From: UTCHB3 sp964371075
GTDB taxonomy: Bacteria > Bacteroidota > Ignavibacteria > Ignavibacteriales > Ignavibacteriaceae
Reading direction: 5' to 3'
Assembly: GCA_964371075.1 (NCBI GenBank)
Contig: CAYJKN010000001.1
Span: 372,001 to 436,000, forward strand
Length of the DNA: 64,000 nt
The notes under the pieces were generated by a model that was not told the origin of the DNA, did no database searches, and saw only the letters and a program-made list of their open reading frames with translations. Below are positions 43,057-50,664 of this stretch, piece by piece. Position 1 is the first letter of the stretch. Each line of letters starts with the position of its first letter. Both the position numbers and the translations under genes were made by a program.

Positions 43057-45094
43057 CCATATTCTTTTAAATTCTTTAAGGCCACTTGGAATCCTCCTGG
43101 TGGCTTTCCTTTTTATGTCATGCGCAGGCGCAAAAGTGGATTCTCCCGGATTAAAACTCCCCTCTATTTTTTCCGATAACATGGTGCTTCAACAGAATTT
43201 TGATGTAACAGTTTGGGGAAGTGCTCAGGCCGGTCAAGAGGTAAATATTACAACAAGTTGGGGTGGATCGGTAACCACTTCTGCCAATAATGAAGGAAAA
43301 TGGAGTGGGAAAATAAAAACTCCTGCTGCAGGCGGGCCTTATGAGTTGAAAGTTGTTTGTGGTGTTGATTCCATCAGATATAAAAACATCCTTTTGGGTG
43401 AAGTATGGCTCTGTTCGGGACAATCAAATATGGAAATGCCGCTTGGTGGATGGCCTCCCAATGATACGATCTTCACCGCTGCACATGAAATTCCCATGGC
43501 CAATTATCCAAATTTGAGGTTTTTCACAGTGGATCGGGCAACTGCCATCTCTCCCGAAGATGATAGTAAAGGTACGTGGAGTCTCTGTTCCCCGGCGACT
43601 GCTTCAACATTCAGCGCAACCGCATTTTTCTTTGGCAAAAAGTTAATGAACGACCTCAATGTGCCGATCGGATTAATTCATTCCAGTTGGGGTGGTTCTC
43701 CAATTGAAGCCTGGATGGGTGCGGAACCTCTTTCAAATTTTCCTGAGTACAATGAATATATCAAAGGAATGGAAAAATTTAAAGAGGAATCGGAAAAATT
43801 AAAAGCCTGGCTTGCAAAGTTACCTCAAATTGATATGCAAGGAAAATCCGGTCCGAACATTTGGGAAAATCTTGATTTTGGTGATGCCACCATGTCAATC
43901 CTCAATTTCGATGATTCAAAATGGCCAACAACAGATATGCCTGCAGACTGGGCAAATTTTGGATTTGGAAATTTTGACGGTGTAATCTGGTTCAGGACAA
44001 AAATTGATATCCCTGATAGCTGGTTAAATAAAGACCTGATACTTTCACTTGGACCAATTGATGACATGGATGTTTCGTTTGTAAATGGAACCAGAGTTGG
44101 TGGATATGAAACGGGTGGTCACTGGCAAACTGAACGAAACTATCTAATACCGGCAAAATTGGTAAACTCAAAAAGTCTCCTGATAGCTGTCCGTGTATTG
44201 GATAATATGCAGGGTGGTGGAATGTATGGCAGAGTTGAATCATTCCAATTGCGATTGAACGGAACCACGGAATCGATTTCGATTGCGGGAAAATGGAAAT
44301 ATCTTCCCGTTGCAGAATTTCGAAATTCAACATTTTATCTCTACTCAGGGAATAATTTCGATTTTGCTTCGCGCCCAAAAATAACATCCGAAGTTACATC
44401 CAACAGTCCAACAACCCTCTTTAATGCGATGATTAATCCAATTGCCCCATTTAAAATTCGAGGAGCCATTTGGTACCAGGGGGAATCAAATACCTGGAAT
44501 CCCGACCGTTACAAAGAACTGTTTCCATTGATGGTGGAAAACTGGAGAAAATTGTGGGGCGATCAATTCTCTTTTTATTTCGCACAAATTGCTCCCTACA
44601 GATACAATGAAGGGACAAATTCGCAGCTATTGCGCGAAGCACAGTTTTTATCGATGTCTGTTCCAAAATCAGGAATGGCTGTAACCCTCGACATTGGCAA
44701 TCCATTAAACATACATCCCGGCAATAAAAAAGATGTGGGTGAACGACTTGCTCTCTGGGCGCTCGCCAAAGACCACGGTAAAAATATTCCATATTCGGGA
44801 CCAATTTATCGCTCATTTTCTACTGAAAATGGGGCTATATTGCTGTCGTTTGACCACTCAGAAGGACTAAATATTAAACCATTGGCTGGCAAACTCAACT
44901 TTCAAATCGCCGGTGATGACAAAGTATTTTATGAAGCAACCGCAGTTGTGAAAGGGACAAATATTGTGGTTTCATCCCCCAAGGTTAAATCCCCTGTTTC
45001 TGTCAGGTATTGTTGGAGTGATACTGCAGAAGCCACACTTTTTAACGGGGTGGGACTTCCGGCATCTTCCTTTAGAACCGATAACTGGAAGTAA
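43046..45094 (+). CDS. Sialate O-acetylesterase-like SGNH lipoprotein
   Basis: 682 residues. Lipoprotein signal ending LFMSC (Cys near 26). The SGNH esterase blocks are visible: LCSGQSNMEM near residue 127 (nucleophile Ser of GQSN), IHSSWGGSPIEAW, AIWYQGESN near 475, and IHPGNKKDVGERLA near 555 with the catalytic His. In the middle, residues ~280-400 form an inserted GH2-like jelly-roll sugar-binding domain (ADWANFGFGNFDGVIWFRTKI). Such enzymes remove O-acetyl groups from sialic acid or from acetylated plant/microbial glycans such as xylan. Exported and lipid-anchored. Its 5' end overlaps the symporter gene by 11 nt. Confidence 0.92.
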   Translation: MRFNHILLNSLRPLGILLVAFLFMSCAGAKVDSPGLKLPSIFSDNMVLQQNFDVTVWGSAQAGQEVNITTSWGGSVTTSANNEGKWSGKIKTPAAGGPYELKVVCGVDSIRYKNILLGEVWLCSGQSNMEMPLGGWPPNDTIFTAAHEIPMANYPNLRFFTVDRATAISPEDDSKGTWSLCSPATASTFSATAFFFGKKLMNDLNVPIGLIHSSWGGSPIEAWMGAEPLSNFPEYNEYIKGMEKFKEESEKLKAWLAKLPQIDMQGKSGPNIWENLDFGDATMSILNFDDSKWPTTDMPADWANFGFGNFDGVIWFRTKIDIPDSWLNKDLILSLGPIDDMDVSFVNGTRVGGYETGGHWQTERNYLIPAKLVNSKSLLIAVRVLDNMQGGGMYGRVESFQLRLNGTTESISIAGKWKYLPVAEFRNSTFYLYSGNNFDFASRPKITSEVTSNSPTTLFNAMINPIAPFKIRGAIWYQGESNTWNPDRYKELFPLMVENWRKLWGDQFSFYFAQIAPYRYNEGTNSQLLREAQFLSMSVPKSGMAVTLDIGNPLNIHPGNKKDVGERLALWALAKDHGKNIPYSGPIYRSFSTENGAILLSFDHSEGLNIKPLAGKLNFQIAGDDKVFYEATAVVKGTNIVVSSPKVKSPVSVRYCWSDTAEATLFNGVGLPASSFRTDNWK

Positions 45095-45172
45095 CACCTG
45101 ATTTTTCTGAATTTGCCGATTGATATTTATTGATTACTATTTGAGACTGAATAACAAAAAATCTGAATAAAC

Positions 45173-45184
45173 GGAGTCCCTATT
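45173..45184 (+). promoter_or_regulatory. Shine-Dalgarno GGAG and candidate ATT start of the LytS-like kinase
   Basis: GGAG at 45173-45176 stands five bases before the ATT at 45182-45184. No ATG or GTG exists in frame between the stop TGA (45164-45166) and the middle of the first membrane helix. The nearby symporter gene uses the same type of site (GGAG four bases before ATG). Confidence 0.6.
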
Positions 45185-46285
45185 CTATTTTCAAACAAAA
45201 GTTTTTTTGACAACAAATACAAAATCCGGCTGATTTTATTTGGAGTTGCCCTCTTTTTTGGTTTGTCTTCCACAATCTCCTCCTTTTTGTATTACATCGG
45301 TAACAATCAGGAATTCCATTGGGATGTTTACCTGCCCCAGAGACTTCCCAGTTACCTGATGTGGGCTTTGTTTGTTCCCCTGATCCATTCAAAAGTAGCC
45401 CAACAGTTCAATCATCACGGCTCTCTCACGGAGAAAGTGATTAAATTGACAGGTTGGATTATCCTTATTTCCATACTTCACAGACTATTTGCGTTTACTG
45501 TGATTGGACTGATAATGGAGAATCTGGGCGAGATACTTTCCACTCTCTTTTCAAATCCCAAGGAGATCATTTTACCTCTTATTTCCCTCTCTGCCGATAG
45601 TTTTATGTTAACTGTTATCATCGGACTTACAGCAGGTGTAATCGAATATTCCCGGTTTATTGAAGAAGAGAGAGTAAAACAGGAGGAAATAAAAAGGAGA
45701 CTTGTTGAGTCACAGCTTCAGAATCTGACAGGAAATCTGCACCCGCATTTTCTTTTTAATGCTCTTCACGGCATCTCAATGATGATCTATAAAGACCCCA
45801 TGATGGCTGATAAAATGATTTCTTCTCTCAGTGATCTGTTACGAAGCACTTTCCAAAATTCTGAAGATCAATTTATTACGCTGAAAAAAGAGATAGAAAT
45901 TGGCAGAAATTATCTTTCGATTCAAAAACTCAGGTTTGGAGCACGGATAGTTGAAAGCGTTGAACTCCCCGGGATTGGTGGAGAGGTGTTGGTCCCTAAA
46001 TTTATTCTACTCCCGCTGCTTGAAAACTGCATAAAACACAATGTTGAAATCTCTCCGGAGTCTGTTGAGATCAGCCTAAAAGTAACCGTTTCTGAGACTG
46101 AAGTTGTTTTTCTGGTGAGAAACAGCAGACCGATTAAAAAAATAAAAGATCCGCTTCCCTCAGGTGAAGGAATTAGACAGATCAACTCAAGACTGTCGAT
46201 TCTTTACGGTGAGAATTTCACTTTTGACATCAAGGAATCGGATTCCGAGTACATAGTAGAGTTAAAGCTGCCGGTAAAACCGTAA
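45182..46285 (+). CDS. LytS/YehU-type sensor histidine kinase
   Basis: 367 residues if translation starts at the ATT 45182; a TTG at 45263 would cut the first membrane helix (KIRLILFGVALFFGL), so the upstream start is preferred. Four N-terminal hydrophobic helices (about 18-150) make a short membrane sensor. The kinase part is of the HisKA_6/His_kinase type: NLHPHFLFNALHGISM (the first His of the HPHFLFN block is the phosphorylated one), KFILLPLLENCIKHNVE as N box, and RNSRPIKKIKDPLPSGEGIRQINSRL as G-like region. Its response regulator begins in the stop codon (TAATG). Phosphorylates the LytTR partner; could control the upstream polysaccharide genes. Confidence 0.88.
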   Translation: MLFSNKSFFDNKYKIRLILFGVALFFGLSSTISSFLYYIGNNQEFHWDVYLPQRLPSYLMWALFVPLIHSKVAQQFNHHGSLTEKVIKLTGWIILISILHRLFAFTVIGLIMENLGEILSTLFSNPKEIILPLISLSADSFMLTVIIGLTAGVIEYSRFIEEERVKQEEIKRRLVESQLQNLTGNLHPHFLFNALHGISMMIYKDPMMADKMISSLSDLLRSTFQNSEDQFITLKKEIEIGRNYLSIQKLRFGARIVESVELPGIGGEVLVPKFILLPLLENCIKHNVEISPESVEISLKVTVSETEVVFLVRNSRPIKKIKDPLPSGEGIRQINSRLSILYGENFTFDIKESDSEYIVELKLPVKP

Positions 46286-47001
46286 TGATCAAAGCAATAA
46301 TAATTGAGGATGAAATACTGGCAAGAGAAAAACTTCGGTTTTTTCTCGAGGATTTTCCAAATATCCAGGTGGTTGAGGAATGTGGTGATGCAGTGACTGC
46401 ACTTGAAGCTTTGCAAAAACATTCACCCGATCTTCTCTTCCTCGATATCCAATTGCCCGGAGTCTCAGGAATTGAACTGCTCCGTTCTATTAGAAAACAT
46501 TCACCCAGTGTTATTTTTACCACCGCTTTTGAAAATTATGCAATCGAAGCCTTTGATTTTAAAACCGTAGGTTATCTGCTGAAACCCTTCGACAGACAAC
46601 GATTTAGAACCACCATAATTAAGGCTCTTGAAAAACTTGAGGAATCTACAGTCACTTCGACCCTTAAAAACAAAATTGCTGTTAGGAGAGAAGGTGAAAA
46701 GAGTAAATATATCATGCTCAACACACCCGAGATAAATCACATTCAGTCGAACGGAAATTCTGTTTTGATTTATACCGACACTGAATTTTTTGTAATGAAC
46801 TCCACTCTTGAAAATCTTGAGAAAACATTAGGCAACGAATTATTCGAAAGAGTTCATCGAACAGTTATCGTCAACAAGGAAAAAATTGTTGAAATTGAAA
46901 ATCTCTCTAACAATGAATATCAACTAAAATTAAAAAATGGTAAAAAAATCTGGACAGGGAGAAAATATGCCGCAATTGTTCAGTCATTATTAAAAAATTA
47001 A
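46285..47001 (+). CDS. LytTR-family response regulator
   Basis: 238 residues. Receiver domain (1-120): acidic pair in IIEDEILAREKL, phosphoacceptor Asp in LLFLDIQLPGVSG, and LLKPFDRQRF with the Lys-Pro. The C-terminal LytTR DNA-binding domain (about 130-235) is marked by HIQSNGNSVLIYTD, LFERVHRTVIVNKEKI and WTGRKYA. Such regulators bind direct repeats in promoters. It is translationally coupled to the LytS-like kinase by a 1-nt overlap. Nothing notable follows to 47121. Confidence 0.92.
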   Translation: MIKAIIIEDEILAREKLRFFLEDFPNIQVVEECGDAVTALEALQKHSPDLLFLDIQLPGVSGIELLRSIRKHSPSVIFTTAFENYAIEAFDFKTVGYLLKPFDRQRFRTTIIKALEKLEESTVTSTLKNKIAVRREGEKSKYIMLNTPEINHIQSNGNSVLIYTDTEFFVMNSTLENLEKTLGNELFERVHRTVIVNKEKIVEIENLSNNEYQLKLKNGKKIWTGRKYAAIVQSLLKN

Positions 47002-47121
47002 TCATCCACCACTAACTGCTCACCCTCATTTTATAACATTTCACCACTCTCAGTTCCTGTACTTTTTTAATTATCCATTTATTGCTACTGAAATTGAATT
47101 AATTTATCAGGAGCAGTTATC

Positions 47122-48873
47122 ATGAGAACAACGATTATTTTCCTCGTCCTATTCAGCTTTGTGGTATCATCACAGAGATTTATAAAAATCACCGAAGGTG
47201 CCATCGTAAACGATGGTGGAGACTCCCGCTCAGTCAACTGGGTGGATCATGACCGCGATGGTGATCTTGACCTGTTTGTAAGCAATGGGAAAAATGGTGG
47301 TCAAAACAATTTTTTTTATAAAAATAATGGAGATGGAACCTTCACGAAGATCGATTCGCTGGTCATCAACCAGGATAACTCTCCATCTGTTGGTGCATCA
47401 TTTGCCGATTTTGACAATGATGGTTACCCTGATCTTTTTGTCTCCACATGGTACAACAAAAAGAACTTTTTGTATAAAAACAAAGGCGACGGTACTTATA
47501 CTCAACTTTCATCCTCATCAGTAATGGCAGATTTCACCTATTCGGAGACCGGCACCTGGGGAGACTATAACAAAGATGGTTTTCTTGATCTTTATGTTAC
47601 CAATAGCGCAGGTAATGCTCGCAACCTGTTATATACCAACAATGGTGATGGATCGTTTACCAAACAACCTCAAACAGGATTTTTAACAGACCAATATTTT
47701 TCGAGAAATGCCGATTTTATCGAGTATAATGGTGATTATCTTCCCGATCTTTTTGTGGTAAACGAATCGAGCCAAAATGAAAACCTGTATACAAATCTTG
47801 GAACAGGTCTGTTTAACAGAGTTATTCATCCAACTCTTTTAAATAATGGCGGGAGTTCAATCAGTTCCAATTATGAAGATATTGACAACGACGGTGACAT
47901 GGACTTTTTTATCTCAAATGCAGACGGTGGAAGAAACTGGATGTTTTTGAATGACGGACAAAACAACTTTACAAAAGTAGCTGAACCATTTAATACCGAT
48001 ATCTCAAATTCATTTTCAAGTTCCTTTGGTGATATCGATAATGACGGTGATCTCGATCTGTTTGTGTCAAACGCATTTAATACATCCGCAACCCCGATGA
48101 CAAATTATCTCTATATCAATCAGGGGGATGGAAATTTTGTACGGGATACTGTAACCCTCGCATCCCAGACAGGTTGGACTTATGGTGCAGCTTTTGCAGA
48201 TTATGATAAAGATGGTTGGCTTGATCTCTTCACCGCAAATTGTTTTGGTGCCAATCAAAACAATTCACTTTATCGTAATTCAGGTGGATCAAACAACTGG
48301 TTAATGATAGACCTTGAGGGAAAAAGAAGCAATTTCAACGCAATTGGATCGATTGTAAAAGTTAAAGTAACCGAAAATGGAATTTCCAGATGGATGACAA
48401 GAAGAGTTTCTGCACAATCCGGCCATTGCAGTCAAAATATGCAGTTGCATTTTGGGCTTGGCACTGCCACTACAATTGATTCTACAGTTATTTATTGGAG
48501 TTCAGGAATTGTTCAAAATGTAATGGGACTTCTCCCCGGATCATTCAGCAAAATTGTTGAGGATACTACACTTACTGATATTCAATCTGAATTTGATGAA
48601 TCGATAATTCACGAATTTAGACTAATGCAGAATTTCCCAAATCCTTTTAATCCCGTAACTACAATTTCATATTCAATCGTGAATCCGGGAAATGTAACGA
48701 TTAAAGTTTATGATATCCTCGGTACGATGGTAAAAGAGCTTTACAACGGTTTTCAATCAACCGGGAATCACTCAATCCAACTTGATGCCGCGAACCTCAG
48801 CTCAGGAATTTATCTTTATGAACTCGTATCGAACGGGAATAGAATTATAAAAAAACTGTCGGTTATGAAATAA
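47122..48873 (+). CDS. VCBS/FG-GAP repeat ASPIC/UnbV protein with T9SS sorting domain
   Basis: 583 residues. Signal peptide, then about seven calcium-binding-like VCBS repeats with motifs such as DHDRDGDLDLFVSN and DFDNDGYPDLFVS (a beta-propeller of the CRTAC1 type), and an ASPIC/UnbV domain (about 385-465; GSIVKVKVTENG and GLGTATTIDSTVIYWSSG). The C-terminal ~85 residues are a type A sorting domain (MQNFPNPFNPVTTISY). Known: proteins of this type are large secreted adhesin-like propellers. Exported by T9SS; partner unknown. Monocistronic, with a 120-nt upstream gap. Confidence 0.9.
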   Translation: MRTTIIFLVLFSFVVSSQRFIKITEGAIVNDGGDSRSVNWVDHDRDGDLDLFVSNGKNGGQNNFFYKNNGDGTFTKIDSLVINQDNSPSVGASFADFDNDGYPDLFVSTWYNKKNFLYKNKGDGTYTQLSSSSVMADFTYSETGTWGDYNKDGFLDLYVTNSAGNARNLLYTNNGDGSFTKQPQTGFLTDQYFSRNADFIEYNGDYLPDLFVVNESSQNENLYTNLGTGLFNRVIHPTLLNNGGSSISSNYEDIDNDGDMDFFISNADGGRNWMFLNDGQNNFTKVAEPFNTDISNSFSSSFGDIDNDGDLDLFVSNAFNTSATPMTNYLYINQGDGNFVRDTVTLASQTGWTYGAAFADYDKDGWLDLFTANCFGANQNNSLYRNSGGSNNWLMIDLEGKRSNFNAIGSIVKVKVTENGISRWMTRRVSAQSGHCSQNMQLHFGLGTATTIDSTVIYWSSGIVQNVMGLLPGSFSKIVEDTTLTDIQSEFDESIIHEFRLMQNFPNPFNPVTTISYSIVNPGNVTIKVYDILGTMVKELYNGFQSTGNHSIQLDAANLSSGIYLYELVSNGNRIIKKLSVMK

Positions 48874-48931
48874 TTGGGACAAAAAGTGCCCGGATTACAC
48901 TGAAGTGGCAGATTTTTTGTAATTTCAACCT

Positions 48932-50005
48932 ATGAAAAAAGAGAAATTATTACTGCTGTCGTTGTTATTACTTCTGTCACTCGGTGTAAACTCATGCACA
49001 TTTTTTGAAAAATCAAATAAAGACCCTCAAAACAATATCGCCCATAATTGGCTGAGTGACCCAAGATTTGTTGAAGCTGAGTTACTTGTGATCATAAAAA
49101 ATGTTGAAGTTCTCCAAGGAGATTCCCTTATTGCCCATAACAGAAGAATGGGAATTCCTGAAAATACTCCTCCAACATTTCGACTTTGGAGTTCACAACC
49201 AAAGAACTACATCAATCAGAGAGATGTGCAATATCTCGGCGTCTCCCCTTCCCCAACAGAAACATTTACAGAGGATGAAAACCAAAACCTGATATACTAT
49301 TGGGACTTGATGAAATCTTTAAAAACTGGTGATTCTCTTGTAATCTCTCGAAAAGTGCGTTATACAGTTTATAATTTATCTAATCCGGTCAATATTGATC
49401 AAATTGACTCTACCACATTCTTCGAGGATGACCCGACACGCTTTTTAATTTCCGAAGATTTTATCGAAATCACGGACAGTATTAAAGAAAAGGCAACAGA
49501 AATTACCGACAGTGAGGCCAACTCCGTTAAAAAAACGAGGCTCCTTTATGACTGGGTTCGCGGGAATATGAAATATACATGGAATGTTCCTGAGAGGAGT
49601 GCACAGTCTGCTCTTAGAACTTGCAGCGGGGATTGTGGTCAATTCTCTTATCTTTTTATCGCTCTGTGTAGAGCTTCCGGAATTCCCGCAAGATTGGTTT
49701 CAGGCTTCATGCTGGCACCGGATACAATAAGTTATCATGTGTGGAGTGAGGTTCAATTTCCAGGAACAGGTTGGCTCCCTGTTGATTGCACCGATAAAAA
49801 CGGGTTTTTATCATTGGATAACAGGCGACTTGTAACATCAAGAGGGATGAACATCCCCCTCTTTAGTGTGCCTGAATGGGCAGATTATAAAAACAGTGAA
49901 GCAAAAGACGACCATACCGATTTTATGCAAATGGTAACAGTTGTAATGAGTGGTGTGAAAGCCAACATCCGAACTCAGAGGATAATTCACAAATACTCGA
50001 AGTGA
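48932..50005 (+). CDS. Transglutaminase-like lipoprotein
   Basis: 357 residues. Lipoprotein signal (VNSC near residue 22). The transglutaminase-like core in residues ~200-290 has the Cys-His-Asp triad: SGDCGQFSYLFIALCRASGIPARL, ISYHVWSEVQFPGTGWLPVD and DCTDKNGF. These enzymes act as cysteine proteases or acyl-transferases on proteins. Exported and lipid-anchored; substrate unknown. Convergent with the TPR-like gene, with only two bases between the stop codons. Confidence 0.88.
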   Translation: MKKEKLLLLSLLLLLSLGVNSCTFFEKSNKDPQNNIAHNWLSDPRFVEAELLVIIKNVEVLQGDSLIAHNRRMGIPENTPPTFRLWSSQPKNYINQRDVQYLGVSPSPTETFTEDENQNLIYYWDLMKSLKTGDSLVISRKVRYTVYNLSNPVNIDQIDSTTFFEDDPTRFLISEDFIEITDSIKEKATEITDSEANSVKKTRLLYDWVRGNMKYTWNVPERSAQSALRTCSGDCGQFSYLFIALCRASGIPARLVSGFMLAPDTISYHVWSEVQFPGTGWLPVDCTDKNGFLSLDNRRLVTSRGMNIPLFSVPEWADYKNSEAKDDHTDFMQMVTVVMSGVKANIRTQRIIHKYSK

Positions 50006-50007
50006 AC

Positions 50008-50649
50008 CTATTCCGGTTTTTCTATCCATTCAAGAAGTTCTGCCAGATGCTGTCTCCCCCAATTTGGGTGGATCGAGGATGCAGGGATAAACTTTTCAAA
50101 TTTTTCCTTTGCTGTAAGTAATACCGGTTTTGCTTTTGCTTTTCCCCCACCCATCATCTCCGGTGTAAACAAGAGAATCAATCCACTCTGCAAGTAAATT
50201 CGGGGGTTCTCAGGGTCAAGTTCAGTGGCAGTCGCCATATATTTTGTTGCCATTGGTAACATTGTCAAGTATCTCTCCATTGGACTAAGACTGATTCTGG
50301 CATATACAATCACTGATTTGATGAGAATTATCTCGGAATTGTTTGGGTTGAGTGAATCAGCTCTGTTTATATAAAACTCGGCTTTGTCAATTATTTTTTC
50401 CTTAAGAATATTATCCTTTTCTCTCATCGAATAGGCGGAATTTGCCACAGATGCATAATACTGGGCAATCCACTCTCCGGTCTCCACATCTGCTATCCTC
50501 TCAAAATTGTTAATTAGCAATTTTGCCGTCTCGATACCTCTTGCGGTATCAAGAATAGCAATATTTTTTTCGAGGGCTTTTATCATCTTTTCATTTTGGC
50601 TGAAAATAGAGACCATTCCAAGAATAAGGATCAAGAGTAATTTTTTCAT
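50008..50649 (-). CDS. Exported helical-repeat (TPR-like) protein
   Basis: 213 residues. Signal peptide (SIFSQ), then alpha-helical repeats: AEFYINRADSLNPNNSEII and KYMATATELDPENPRIYLQSGLI are clear TPR-like units. It lies 15 nt after a TonB-dependent receptor in the same direction, so the pair is probably one operon, as is often seen in Bacteroidota where a TPR protein serves the receptor. No enzymatic residues. The binding partner is unknown. Confidence 0.78.
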   Translation of the reverse strand: MKKLLLILILGMVSIFSQNEKMIKALEKNIAILDTARGIETAKLLINNFERIADVETGEWIAQYYASVANSAYSMREKDNILKEKIIDKAEFYINRADSLNPNNSEIILIKSVIVYARISLSPMERYLTMLPMATKYMATATELDPENPRIYLQSGLILLFTPEMMGGGKAKAKPVLLTAKEKFEKFIPASSIHPNWGRQHLAELLEWIEKPE

Positions 50650-50664
50650 GGCTAAACTTTATTT

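Noticed and set aside
39038..45094. Classical polysaccharide utilisation locus
   Set aside because: No SusC/SusD pair next to the GH9 and esterase genes; the TonB receptors in the window are elsewhere and lack SusD.
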